From: Modicisalibacter coralii
GTDB lineage: Bacteria > Pseudomonadota > Gammaproteobacteria > Pseudomonadales > Halomonadaceae
NCBI RefSeq assembly: GCF_004117855.1
Contig: NZ_QWBW01000025.1
Span: forward strand, 1 to 64,000
Reading direction: 5' to 3'
DNA: 64,000 bases
Positions 1-8,717 of this stretch are shown here, piece by piece. Under the pieces are notes generated by a model, which saw only the letters and a program-made list of their open reading frames with translations, was not told the DNA's origin and ran no database searches. Every line of letters begins with the position of its first letter. The stretch's first letter is position 1. Made by a program: the position numbers and the translations under genes.

Positions 1-2692
1 TCGGCGCGGGCGTGGCGGTGTCACCGCGTTCGCTGCCGCCCAGGCAGCTCAGAAATGTCGCCAGGAACGCAACATTCCAAGGAATTAGTTCGCTGCCGCC
101 CAGGCAGCTCAGAAAATTCGCCGCTACGTCGGCGGTGACCTGCTCAACGTTCGCTGCCGCCCAGGCAGCTCAGAAAAACCCCGAGCATCGCCGCGCCGAG
201 CTGATGCTGTTCGCTGCCGCCCAGGCAGCTCAGAAACAAAAGCGTGCTTTAGGTATTCTGTGGCGAGGTGTTCGCTGCCGCCCAGGCAGCTCAGAAATCT
301 GACCGTCAAAATGTCCCCCCTTTCAGCATGTTCGCTGCCGCCCAGGCAGCTCAGAAAACCGGGATTGGCGGCGCCGTGGCCGAGCATGTGTTCGCTGCCG
401 CCCAGGCAGCTCAGAAAAGATAGCCGGCATCCGACACCTGCTCGGTGCCGGTTCGCTGCCGCCCAGGCAGCTCAGAAAGCAGCCCGCGCCGCCTTCTCCA
501 GCAGTTCCTTGTTCGCTGCCGCCCAGGAAGCTCAGAAACTCAGTTGCCCCTGCAGGGCCGCGTGCAGCCGGTTCGCTGCCGCCCAGGCAGCTCAGAAAAA
601 GTGGCGTGCCATTGTACGTAAGAGCGGCCAGTTCGCTGCCGCCCAGGCAGCTCAGAAATCGCCCTCTCGCTTCACGTCCACTACCTCGGCGTTCGCTGCC
701 GCCCAGGCAGCTCAGAAATGAACCAGAAACGCTCAATGACGCCCCGAGAGGTTCGCTGCCGCCCAGGCAGCTCAGAAAGTCCCACCCGCATAGTCCAGCT
801 CGCAGAGCACGTTCGCTGCCGCCCAGGCAGCTCAGAAATCGCTAACGGCACGCTCGTACTGAGTAACACTGTTCGCTGCCGCCCAGGCAGCTCAGAAAGC
901 TATAAATGTTCTTCCCGAGGCTGGCAAGATGTTCGCTGCCGCCCAGGCAGCTCAGAAAAACAAGACCGCCGAGGTCAACGCCAAGCGCCAGTTCGCTGCC
1001 GCCCAGGCAGCTCAGAAATCGAGCAGCATCGGCAGCGCCGCCGGGGTCTGGTTCGCTGCCGCCCAGGCAGCTCAGAAATTGAGGCGGCGAATCTCCCGCC
1101 ATACGGTGACGTTCGCTGCCGCCCAGGCAGCTCAGAAAGCAATGCGGGCATGTCACTGTGCCGATGATTTGTTCGCTGCCGCCCAGGCAGCTCAGAAACA
1201 TGTCCTCGATTACATGGTCGGCATCGAGAAGTTCGCTGCCGCCCAGGCAGCTCAGAAAGCCGCGCAGAACCTCACCGGCCGCCGACACCGGTTCGCTGCC
1301 GCCCAGGCAGCTCAGAAATCGACCCGCTCGAACGGCTGGACGAGGCGCAAGTTCGCTGCCGCCCAGGCAGCTCAGAAACAATTGCGCAGCGCCCGGGTCG
1401 TCGCCGCCGCGTTCGCTGCCGCCCAGGCAGCTCAGAAAAACCTGAAAATGGCGACCGAGCGGCAGTTCGCGTTCGCTGCCGCCCAGGCAGCTCAGAAAGG
1501 GAACGTGCAGCACTGCCGATACGCCGAACTGTTCGCTGCCGCCCAGGCAGCTCAGAAAGGCCAGCTCGTCGAGATCAGCGAGCGCTTGCGGTTCGCTGCC
1601 GCCCAGGCAGCTCAGAAAGACTACCAGCGCTGGGAGCGGCGCCAGCACGCGTTCGCTGCCGCCCAGGCAGCTCAGAAATATCGCCGTCCCGCGAGCAGTG
1701 AGAACTGCCTGTTCGCTGCCGCCCAGGCAGCTCAGAAATGCACCTCGACGTGCTTCTCGCCGGCGGCCTGGTTCGCTGCCGCCCAGGCAGCTCAGAAAGA
1801 GTGGACCGACTACTATGCCGGCCAAGTGCGGTTCGCTGCCGCCCAGGCAGCTCAGAAACCCGAAAAGCCCGAGCCACCCACCGGCTATACGTTCGCTGCC
1901 GCCCAGGCAGCTCAGAAAGTTGGAAGTGGATCGGCCAGCAGCAGGGCAGCGTTCGCTGCCGCCCAGGCAGCTCAGAAATGGGTCGATCCCGGCGTCACGC
2001 ATCATCTTCCGTTCGCTGCCGCCCAGGCAGCTCAGAAATGGGATGCTTTAACCGCAGCCCTTGCCCTCGCCGTTCGCTGCCGCCCAGGCAGCTCAGAAAT
2101 GATGCTGAGGCGCAGGGCTAGGCTCGACAGGGTTCGCTGCCGCCCAGGCAGCTCAGAAAATGCTCAGTACATGGACAAGCGGCGGGAGATGGTTCGCTGC
2201 CGCCCAGGCAGCTCAGAAAAATCTGCACAGCCATTCAGCCAGGTGCGCATCGTTCGCTGCCGCCCAGGCAGCTCAGAAAGACAGCGTGCTCGATGAGATG
2301 GGGATCAGCTGGTTCGCTGCCGCCCAGGCAGCTCAGAAAATGGGCGGTAGCTCTAAGAGCAAATCCAGCTCGTTCGCTGCCGCCCAGGCAGCTCAGAAAA
2401 TGGGCGGTAGCTCTAAGAGCAAATCCAGCTCGTTCGCTGCCGCCCAGGCAGCTCAGAAAACATAGCCCTCGTCCAGCGAGGCGTGGTACCGGTTCGCTGC
2501 CGCCCAGGCAGCTGAGAAAGGCGCACCGCCGCCCGACTACAAACCGCCCCGGTTCGCTGCCGCCCAGGCAGCTCAGAAAAGCCGCTGGTCCCGCTGAGCG
2601 CTACCCAGCCCGTTCGCTGCCGCCCAGGCAGCTCAGAAATCTCCATGCGCCGCCGCCCGGCCGAGGCCTACGTTCGCTGCCGCCCAGGCAGT
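1..2692 (+). CRISPR. Type I-F CRISPR array, 45 repeats, truncated at the left edge
   Basis: There are 45 copies of a 28 bp repeat, the first at 28-55 and the last, degenerate, from 2672. The repeat begins GTTCGCTGCC and ends CAGCTCAGAAA, with an internal CTGCC/GGCAG stem, which is the type I-F (Ypest) pattern. The 44 complete spacers are 32 bp, except four of 33 bp (116-148, 237-269, 418-450, 2039-2071). Bases 1-27 look like the remainder of another spacer, so the array continues leftward. By family convention this orientation is the transcribed one, with leader on the left. That fits the decayed terminal repeat on the right, which keeps only about its first 20 bases. No cas gene is in the window. 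Two internal repeats carry point changes (511-538 and 2492-2519). Confidence 0.98.
2340..2431 (+). repeat. Duplicated spacer in the CRISPR array
   Basis: The spacers at 2340-2371 and 2400-2431 are identical over all 32 bases and flank the repeat at 2372-2399. One repeat-spacer unit was therefore duplicated near the old (trailer) end. Read forward, the spacer opens with ATG and encodes MGGSSKSKSS, a Gly/Ser/Lys start that could belong to a viral structural protein. That last point is a guess from composition. Confidence 0.95.
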
Positions 2693-2731
2693 CCGAGCGT
2701 CATTCCACACAGGGGATGGACGCTCGTCTTT

Positions 2732-2893
2732 CTAGCCCAGCTTTGCCGGATCGGGTGAGGTCGGCGCTTGCGCCGCTTTTTCGGTGGATTCGTCAGGTGT
2801 CTTTGCCCCGGCACTCAACCGCCAGTCGATATGCGCGAGAAGCAGCAGTTGCAAGGCGAGGAAGGCGAAGCAGGTGGTGACACTGAGTGTCAT
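2732..2893 (-). CDS. Possible 53-residue single-pass membrane protein
   Basis: This reverse-strand frame encodes 53 residues. A hydrophobic N-terminal segment (about residues 4-22, rich in Leu and Ala) is followed by HIDWRLSAG and a short polar Thr/Ser/Pro/Ala tail. It could be a tail-exposed single-span membrane peptide. A TATACT -10-like hexamer lies about 45 bp upstream on the same strand, but no good Shine-Dalgarno sequence precedes the ATG. I recognise no family. It overlaps the putative CRISPR terminator on the opposite strand. It may be only a chance frame. Confidence 0.4.
   Translation of the reverse strand: MTLSVTTCFAFLALQLLLLAHIDWRLSAGAKTPDESTEKAAQAPTSPDPAKLG
2762..2781 (+). terminator. 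Likely terminator of the CRISPR transcript
   Basis: A short GC stem, CGGCG-CTTG-CGCCG, at 2762-2775 is followed by C and five T, about 70 bp past the last repeat. It has the form of an intrinsic terminator for the pre-crRNA. It lies inside the small reverse-strand reading frame described at 2732-2893. Confidence 0.5.
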
Positions 2894-2993
2894 GGGGGCG
2901 TACTCGAAAACGGCGGATGCCGCGTCTGGAGTATAGCCGGTGCGGGGCGTTCGGTGGACAAGGCGGGCAGCCCGCCGGAGCGGGCCGCGGGAC

Positions 2994-3170
2994 TCAGTGT
3001 TCGTCGTTCTCGAAGCGTTCGGCGGCGCGCAGGGCGTCGTCCTGGGTGTCGTGCTCGGAGACGACGTTCTCGTTATCGGGCTGGCTTTCGTCGATCACCA
3101 CCCAGCCGGTCACTTTCTCGTTCATGGCGCGGGCGGCGAAGACCGGCTCCACGCGGGCTTGTTTTTGCAT
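2994..3170 (-). CDS. Small acidic protein of 58 residues, unknown function
   Basis: The ATG at 3170 has an AGGAG sequence seven bases upstream. The product is small and hydrophilic, opening MQKQARVEPVFAARAMNEKV and ending in an acidic helix-like stretch (DTQDDALRAAERFENDEH). The central part, VTGWVVIDESQPDN, looks like a pair of beta strands, so a small beta-beta-alpha fold is plausible. No family is recognised. It lies just downstream of the metallothionein gene on the same strand (36 bp gap), so the two could be co-transcribed. Confidence 0.7.
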   Translation of the reverse strand: MQKQARVEPVFAARAMNEKVTGWVVIDESQPDNENVVSEHDTQDDALRAAERFENDEH

Positions 3171-3205
3171 GGTCGCTCCTTGACGGATATCGCGAAGGTG
3201 GCGGT

Positions 3206-3409
3206 TCAGGCGCCGTCGCGGGATAGATCGCCGGCGGCCGGGCGGTTGAGCTCGGTGCAGGGGCAGCCCTCGTGGACGCAGGACATGCCCTCGGGATGCC
3301 CGGCGGCACAGGCCGAGCAGCAGAAGGCCTGGCCTTCGCTCATGGCGCTCTGCTCGCTGGTGACTTCATGTTCGCAGCCTACGCAGGCGCAGGTTCCCAG
3401 GTCGGCCAT
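3206..3409 (-). CDS. Bacterial metallothionein (SmtA/BmtA type)
   Basis: The 67-residue product sequesters soft or borderline metal ions such as Zn, Cd or Cu in the cytoplasm. It has nine Cys and three His arranged as TCACVGCEH, FCCSACAAGH, and SCVHEGCPC, which matches the ligand count and spacing of prokaryotic metallothioneins (PF02069). The C-terminal 15 residues carry no ligands. I chose the internal ATG at 3409 because AGGAG lies seven bases upstream and the family motif begins directly after MADLGT. A longer frame upstream adds 28 residues with no family similarity. It sits upstream of the 58-residue gene. No regulator is adjacent. Confidence 0.9.
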   Translation of the reverse strand: MADLGTCACVGCEHEVTSEQSAMSEGQAFCCSACAAGHPEGMSCVHEGCPCTELNRPAAGDLSRDGA

Positions 3410-3528
3410 CGGTGTCTCCTGTCTGGCGGGTTCGCCCATCAAGGTAGTCACGACGTGGGGCGCTTTGCCAGTCGACCAGGGGCTTGCGGGCACGGCCGAC
3501 TCCGTCAGGGAGCCGGCCGGGGTGGCGG

Positions 3529-4902
3529 TCAGGCCGGCGGGTGGGCGAGGTCGTCGATGAAGCGTTGGCGCCAGGCCAGCAGGCTGTTCTGGCGCAGCAC
3601 GTCGAGCATCTGCCGGTGACGTTGGCGGCGTTCGTCCCGCGGCATGTTCAGGGAACGCTCGATGGCGCTGGCGATGTCGTGCACGTCGTAGGGGTTGACC
3701 AGCAGCGCGCCGCTCAACTCGCGGGCGGCGCCGGCCAGTTCGCTGAGTACCAGCACGCCGGGGTCGTCGGGGTCCTGGGCGGCGACGAATTCCTTGCAGA
3801 CCAGGTTCATGCCGTCGCGCAGCGGGGTCACCAGGCCGACCCGCGCGGCGCGGAACAGGCCCATCAGGTCGGCGTGGGAGTAGGTCTGGTTGAGGTAGTG
3901 CACCGGCAGCCAGTCGATGTCGGCGTAGGTGCCGTTGATGTGGCCGGCCAGCCCCTCGAGCTGGCGGCGCAGCTCGTCGTACTCGGGGATCGCGCTGCGC
4001 GAGGGGCTGGCGATCTGCATGAAGATGGTGCGCTGGCGGCGGTGCTTGAAGTGGGTGAGCAGCGTCTCGATGGCGTTGAAGCGCTGCACCAGCCCCTTGG
4101 AGTAGTCGAGGCGGTCGGCGCCGATGATCAGGTCGCGCTTGCCGAGATCGGCCTGGAACTGGCAGGCCGGGTCCTGGGTGATGGCCTGTTCGGCTTCGGC
4201 GATGGCTTCATCGACGTCGATGCCCACCGGGTAGACGCCGGTGCGCAGCCGGTGGCCACGACAGGTGACGTGGTCGCCGTCGATGGTGGCATCGAAGGTC
4301 TCGACCAGGGCCTCGTGGAAGGCGTGACGATCGTTCTCGGTCTGGAAGCCGATGAGGTCGTAGTACAGCAGGTCCTCGAGTAGCTCGCGGTGGCAGGGCA
4401 ACGCGCGCAGCAGGTCGAAGCTGGGAAAGGGGATGTGCAGGAAGAAGCCCAGCGGCTGGCGGACGTCGCGCTCGCGCAGTTCCTTGCCCAGCGGCAGCAG
4501 GTGGTAGTCGTGGACCCAGATCAGCTCGTCGCCCTGCAATAGCGGGGTCAGGCCTTCGGCGAAGCGGGCGTTGACCCGCGAGTAGGCCTTCACGTAGTCG
4601 AGCCGGAAGTCCATGGCGCCGAGGTTGAAGTGGAACACCGGCCACAGCACTTCGTTGGCGAAGCCCAGGTAGTAGTCGTCGTAGTCCTCCTTGGAGAGCG
4701 ACAGCGTGGCATAGTCGATGGCATCGCGGGTGACCACGCTGGGCCGGTTGGAGGGGACCTGCTTGACGCGGCCGTCCCAGCCGAACCATAGCCCGCCGTG
4801 CTCGCGGAGCGCGCCGGTGATGGCCACCGCCAGGCCGCCGGCCTGGGGTTTGCCGGCCTCGGGAATCGATACGCGATTGGAGACCACCACGAGTCGTGTC
4901 AT
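3529..4902 (-). CDS. otsA: Trehalose-6-phosphate synthase
   Basis: OtsA joins glucose from UDP-glucose to glucose-6-phosphate, giving trehalose-6-phosphate, the first step of trehalose synthesis for osmoprotection. The 457-residue protein has the GT20 hallmarks: VVVSNRVS at the N-terminus, [39 protein letters not shown] and [15 protein letters not shown]. Its length matches E. coli OtsA (about 474). Its ATG overlaps the stop of the upstream GH15 gene by four bases (ATGA), so it is the last gene of the operon otsB - GH15 - otsA. Translational coupling is likely. Confidence 0.96.
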   Translation of the reverse strand: MTRLVVVSNRVSIPEAGKPQAGGLAVAITGALREHGGLWFGWDGRVKQVPSNRPSVVTRDAIDYATLSLSKEDYDDYYLGFANEVLWPVFHFNLGAMDFRLDYVKAYSRVNARFAEGLTPLLQGDELIWVHDYHLLPLGKELRERDVRQPLGFFLHIPFPSFDLLRALPCHRELLEDLLYYDLIGFQTENDRHAFHEALVETFDATIDGDHVTCRGHRLRTGVYPVGIDVDEAIAEAEQAITQDPACQFQADLGKRDLIIGADRLDYSKGLVQRFNAIETLLTHFKHRRQRTIFMQIASPSRSAIPEYDELRRQLEGLAGHINGTYADIDWLPVHYLNQTYSHADLMGLFRAARVGLVTPLRDGMNLVCKEFVAAQDPDDPGVLVLSELAGAARELSGALLVNPYDVHDIASAIERSLNMPRDERRQRHRQMLDVLRQNSLLAWRQRFIDDLAHPPA

Positions 4903-6728
4903 ACGGCTTCCTCCCAGCTACGGCTCAGGTGCAGGGCGGAGTTGATCAGGCCGACCATGCTGTAGGTCTGCGGAAAGTTGCCCCACAGTTCGTGACTGGT
5001 GGTGTCGAGATCCTCGGAAAGCAAGCCCTGGGCGTTGCGGCATTCGAGCATGTTCTCGAACAGCCGGCGCGCCTCGTCGCGGCGGCCGATCGCCCAGAGG
5101 GCGTCGATGTACCAGAAGGTGCAGATGTTGAAGGCGTTCTCGGGGTGGCCGAAGTCGTCGGCGGCGGCGTAGCGGAACAGGTGGTCGCCGCGGCGCAGCT
5201 CGGCCTCGATGGCGCCGACCGTGCTGACGAAGCGCGGGTCGTCGGCGGCGAGGAAGTCGAGCTCGTGCATCAAGAGCAGGCTGGCGTCCATGGTGTCGCC
5301 GCCGAAGCTCTCGGTGAAGGCCTGGCGCGGCTCACTCCAGGCCTCGCGGCAGATCACGTCGTGCATGCGGTCGGCCTGTTGGCGCCAGCGGGTGGCGTCC
5401 TCGTCGAGACCGAGATGTGCGGCGATGCGTGCCAGGCGGTCGCAGGCGGCCCAGCACATGATTGCCGAGTAGGTGTGCACGCGGGCGCGGCCGCGATACT
5501 CCCAGATGCCGGCGTCGGGCTTGTCGAACAGCCGCGCGGCCTGTTCGCCGAGGATCGTCAGGCGGCGGAACAGCGCTTCGTCGCCGGGGCGGGCCAGGCG
5601 CTCGTCGAAGAACGCCTGATTGGCGGCCAGCACCACGGCGCCGTAGACGTCGTGCTGCACCTGGTGATAGGCGGCGTTGCCGACCCGTACCGGCCCCATG
5701 CCGCGGTAACCGGCGAGCCCGCTGACCTCGTACTCCTCGATGCGTACCTCGCCGCCGATCCCGTAGAGCGGCTGCAGCTCGTGCTCGGCGGCGCCGACCA
5801 CCAGGTTGATGATGTAGTTGAGGTAGTTCTCCATGGTCGCGGTGGCGCCCAGGCGGTTGAGGGCGTGAACCACGAAGTAGGCGTCGCGCAGCCAGCAGTA
5901 GCGGTAGTCCCAGTTGCGCTGGGTGTCGGCGGCCTCGGGCACCGAGGTGGTCATGGCGGCGATCACCGCGCCGGTGTCCTCGAAGGTGCTGAGCTTGAGG
6001 GTGGTGGCGGCGCGGATCACGGCGTTCTGCCATTCGAAGGGAATGGCCAGCCCGCGGGCCCATTCCTGCCAGTAGGTGGTGGTCTGGGTCTCGAAACGCT
6101 GACACAGCGCGGTGACCGATTCGGTGATGCTCTCGTCGGGGCCCAGCGCGAAGTTGAGTTCGCCTTCGAGGACGATCGGCGATTCCTGCAGCACATGGGT
6201 GATCGAGGCGTCGGTGGTCAGCCGGGTCACCCGCCCCTGGCCGATGTAGCGGATGTGGTGGCTGCCGTGGGTGATGTCGGTGATGGGCTCGCCGTAGGCG
6301 GTGGTGGGGCGCAGGCGCACGCGGATCACCGGCGTGCCGGCCAGGCACTGCACGCGCCGTATCACGGCCTCGGGGCGGAAGGTCCGGTCGTAGAGCCTGA
6401 AGCGCGGGCAGAAGTCGGTGATGCGGATGCGGCTGCCGAACTTGTCGGTGAGTTCGGTGCACAGGATCGCGGTATTGCGCTGGTAGTACTGCCGGGACTC
6501 GACCTGGTCCTTGAGTTCGATGGCGAAGTAGCCGTGATCGGCGGTGTCCATCAACTGCGAGAAGAAGGGGTCGCCGTCGAAGCGCGGCAGGCAGCACCAG
6601 ACGATCCGGCCATCGGCATCGACCAGGGCGCCGATCTGGCAGTTGCCGATCAGGCCGAGTTCCAGGGAGGTGGGGCGCGGTTGGGACGACGCGCTCAGGT
6701 CGTTCGGGTTGGCAGACTCTCCAGCCAT
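4899..6728 (-). CDS. Glycoside hydrolase family 15 protein (glucoamylase/trehalase-like)
   Basis: This 609-residue protein has the GH15 (alpha/alpha)6-barrel signatures: NCQIGALVDADGRIVWCCLP at the N-terminal beta domain, then NWDYRYCWLRDAYF, GYRGMGPVRVGNAAY, WEYRGRARVHTYSA and WGNFPQTYSMVGLINSA. GH15 members hydrolyse alpha-glucosidic bonds, and some actinobacterial ones are trehalases. Between otsB and otsA, a role in trehalose turnover or alpha-glucan trimming is plausible, but the substrate is not shown by the sequence. No signal peptide is seen, so it should be cytoplasmic. The start has AGGAGG seven bases upstream, inside the end of otsB (34 bp overlap). Confidence 0.92.
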   Translation of the reverse strand: MAGESANPNDLSASSQPRPTSLELGLIGNCQIGALVDADGRIVWCCLPRFDGDPFFSQLMDTADHGYFAIELKDQVESRQYYQRNTAILCTELTDKFGSRIRITDFCPRFRLYDRTFRPEAVIRRVQCLAGTPVIRVRLRPTTAYGEPITDITHGSHHIRYIGQGRVTRLTTDASITHVLQESPIVLEGELNFALGPDESITESVTALCQRFETQTTTYWQEWARGLAIPFEWQNAVIRAATTLKLSTFEDTGAVIAAMTTSVPEAADTQRNWDYRYCWLRDAYFVVHALNRLGATATMENYLNYIINLVVGAAEHELQPLYGIGGEVRIEEYEVSGLAGYRGMGPVRVGNAAYHQVQHDVYGAVVLAANQAFFDERLARPGDEALFRRLTILGEQAARLFDKPDAGIWEYRGRARVHTYSAIMCWAACDRLARIAAHLGLDEDATRWRQQADRMHDVICREAWSEPRQAFTESFGGDTMDASLLLMHELDFLAADDPRFVSTVGAIEAELRRGDHLFRYAAADDFGHPENAFNICTFWYIDALWAIGRRDEARRLFENMLECRNAQGLLSEDLDTTSHELWGNFPQTYSMVGLINSALHLSRSWEEAV

Positions 6729-7462
6729 GTCAGTACCTCCTGTACCGAGTCAAGATAGCAGGTTGCGGTGGTCTCGCCGCCGCGGCCGACGCGCACGCTG
6801 AGCCCGCCGCGGGCGTTGACCTCGCGGAAGGCGTCCTCGTCGGTGACGTCGTCGCCGACGAACACCGGGCGGCGGCCGCGAAAGGTCGGTTCGTCGAGCA
6901 GTCGGGCGACGGCGGAGCCCTTGTGGACGCCGGCCGGGCGCAGTTCGATGACGCACTTGCCGGCGACGGTCTCGAAGCCCTCGCCCAGCCTGGCCCGCCA
7001 GTCGGCCATGAAGCGGCGGCAGTCGTCGGCGCGATCGGGGGCGCCGCGGTAGTGCAGGGCCAGCGCGACGCGCTTGTCCTCGTAGTGCAGGCCGTCGCGG
7101 TCGGCGACGAAGTCGGCCAGCGCCTCGCGGCAGGCGGCCAGGCGTTCGGGGTGCTCGACGGCACTGTGATAGCCGCCCGCGGCGTCGCGCCATTCCAGGC
7201 CGTGGACGCCGGCCAGCGGCAGCGCGAGCGGGCCGAGCAGGCGCTCGAGTTCGGCCACCGGGCGGCCGCTGACGATCGCCACGGCGCCGTCCAGCTCGCG
7301 ATCCAGGGTGGTGATCAACCGGCGCAGCGGCGCGGAGACACGGGTGTCCCGGGGGTGGTCGACGAGCGGCACCAGGGTGCCATCGAAGTCGAGAAACAGC
7401 GCCCAGTCATGGCGCGGGGGTGGTGGTGTCTTGGCATCGGGCGGTGTCTTGGAATCGGGCAT
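6695..7462 (-). CDS. otsB: Trehalose-6-phosphate phosphatase
   Basis: OtsB dephosphorylates trehalose-6-phosphate to trehalose. The 255-residue HAD-family protein shows motif I LFLDFDGTLVPL, motif II VSGRPVAEL, a motif III Lys region around KGSAVARLL, and motif IV FVGDDVTDEDAF. I start it at the ATG at 7462. A longer frame begins at 7546 but adds 28 Cys/Arg-rich residues unlike the family. The N-terminus before the HAD domain is a short Pro/Lys-rich linker. It is first in the otsB - GH15 - otsA operon and overlaps GH15 by 34 bp. Confidence 0.95.
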   Translation of the reverse strand: MPDSKTPPDAKTPPPPRHDWALFLDFDGTLVPLVDHPRDTRVSAPLRRLITTLDRELDGAVAIVSGRPVAELERLLGPLALPLAGVHGLEWRDAAGGYHSAVEHPERLAACREALADFVADRDGLHYEDKRVALALHYRGAPDRADDCRRFMADWRARLGEGFETVAGKCVIELRPAGVHKGSAVARLLDEPTFRGRRPVFVGDDVTDEDAFREVNARGGLSVRVGRGGETTATCYLDSVQEVLTWLESLPTRTT

Positions 7463-7574
7463 CGTCTCGCCGGTAGTTCGCGAAAAACAGAACGTGACAC
7501 AACAAACCGATAACGCGCGATGCGCTCGGCACCGCGCTGTCAGCATACGCCTTCACGGGGGCGGGGAGCGAGTG

Positions 7575-7877
7575 TCAGTCGTCGGGGGCGGCCGGCTGGA
7601 AGGCGCGCTTGTCGTCGGGCAGGCGTACCGTGTCGCCCAGGTTCAAGTCGCCGAGCGACTGCAGGCGTTCGCCGCTGCCGGGGTCGATCAGGGCGACCAC
7701 GTCGCCGATGCTGGTGGCGTCGCGGTAGGCCTCGACCCGGATACGCACCGTCGCGCCCTTGTAGCGGCCGGTGAGGATGCTGCCGGGGTGAGGTTCACCG
7801 TAGTCGTTGGGATCCTTGGCGTAGTGAGCGGAAACGCTGGTCTCGCCCGGGGTGTCCCATTCGATGTGCTTGTGCAT
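7575..7877 (-). CDS. Conserved-looking protein of 100 residues, unknown
   Basis: The chosen start gives MHKHIEWDTPGETSV and a 100-residue hydrophilic protein. The middle (SILTGRYKGATVRIRVEAY) and the C-terminal part look rich in beta strand, and the tail is acidic. There is no signal peptide or membrane segment. A longer frame starts at 7943, but its extra 22 residues are Pro/Ala-rich and unlikely. I do not recognise a family. It lies between otsB and ompW on the same strand, with 112 bp before otsB, so it is probably transcribed separately from the trehalose operon. Confidence 0.65.
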   Translation of the reverse strand: MHKHIEWDTPGETSVSAHYAKDPNDYGEPHPGSILTGRYKGATVRIRVEAYRDATSIGDVVALIDPGSGERLQSLGDLNLGDTVRLPDDKRAFQPAAPDD

Positions 7878-7949
7878 GCGAGCTGTCCCTGTCGCTGGTG
7901 GTGTCACTGCACAGGGTAGCGCGTGTGGCGGGGGAACGCCCATGGGGGC

Positions 7950-7975
7950 GGCACGCCGGACAGGGCCGGCGTGCC
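7950..7975 (-). terminator. Hairpin downstream of ompW
   Basis: A perfect 10 bp stem (GGCACGCCGG / CCGGCGTGCC) with a six-base loop lies 11 bp past the ompW stop. It lacks a T-run, so it may be a weak terminator or an mRNA-stabilising stem. Confidence 0.5.
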
Positions 7976-7985
7976 GTGCGGGGGC

Positions 7986-8615
7986 TCAGAAACGGTAGCT
8001 GAGGCCGCCCATGACCACGACCGGGTCGATCTCGACGTTGGCGTCGTAGTCGGTACCGGCGATGGTGGCGGTGGCGTCGGTATCGATGTCGATGTACCAG
8101 GCGGCGGCGTTGAGCGCCCAGTGCTCGTTGATCAGCAGGTCGACACCGACCTGGGCGGCGGCGCCCCAGGAGTCGTCGAGGTCGAGGCTGCCCACATCGA
8201 GTTCTTCGTCGGAGAAGTGGGTGTAGTTGATACCGGCGCCGACGTAGGGCTGGACGCGCGCGTCGGTTCCGCCCAGCGGGTAGTACTGCAGGGTCAGGGT
8301 CGGCGGCAGGTGCTTGGTGGAAGCGAGGTTGTCGCCGTTGAGCGCGATGTCGTGCTTGAAGGGCTCGGCGGCGAGCAGTTCGACGCCCAGTTTGTCGGTG
8401 AAGCGGTAGCCGAGGGTGAAGGCGAAGCCGCTGTCGTCACCGACGTCGACATCCAGGTTCAGGTCGTCGAATTCGCCGTTGTCGCTCTTGGGCTCGACCT
8501 TGGCGACACCGAAGCGGGTGTAGAAGTCGCCCTGCCCGTAGGCGAAGGCGGGGCTGGTGGCGACCAGGCCGGCGGCGGCGAGTGCGGCGGCGGAAAGCAG
8601 CATGGCGGTACGCAT
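7986..8615 (-). CDS. ompW: OmpW-family outer membrane protein
   Basis: This 209-residue protein has a cleavable signal peptide of about 25 residues ending SPAFA. An eight-stranded beta-barrel pattern follows, and the chain ends with the outer-membrane signature LSYRF (C-terminal Phe). OmpW-type features include LGYRFTDKLGVELLAAEPF, LPPTLTLQYYP and VQPYVGAGINYTHF. OmpW forms a small barrel with a narrow hydrophobic channel, linked in other bacteria to stress, oxygen limitation and uptake of small hydrophobic molecules. The upstream region holds a FNR/CRP-like palindrome at 8718-8731. It is monocistronic, with a hairpin past the stop. Confidence 0.92.
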   Translation of the reverse strand: MRTAMLLSAAALAAAGLVATSPAFAYGQGDFYTRFGVAKVEPKSDNGEFDDLNLDVDVGDDSGFAFTLGYRFTDKLGVELLAAEPFKHDIALNGDNLASTKHLPPTLTLQYYPLGGTDARVQPYVGAGINYTHFSDEELDVGSLDLDDSWGAAAQVGVDLLINEHWALNAAAWYIDIDTDATATIAGTDYDANVEIDPVVVMGGLSYRF

Positions 8616-8717
8616 GACAGGAACTCCTGAAGTGACGATGACGACGCCGATGTTGCATGGACTGCGTGTCGGCGACTGAAAGCCCCTTCACCATATCTCT
8701 GCCGCGGGCGGGAAAAA

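Noticed and set aside
12-2465. Many open frames of 60-455 codons across the CRISPR array on both strands
   Set aside because: They are periodic translations of the repeat (for example FAAAQAAQK or FLSCLGGSE every 20 residues) and not genes.
1-2692. Self-targeting spacers
   Set aside because: No obvious match to the rest of the window was seen, but I could not search every spacer by eye, so this is not excluded.
4896-6758. A 620-codon plus-strand frame
   Set aside because: It lies wholly opposite the GH15 gene and reads as Val/Gly/Ala/Glu-rich shadow of a GC-rich gene; the minus strand has the family motifs.
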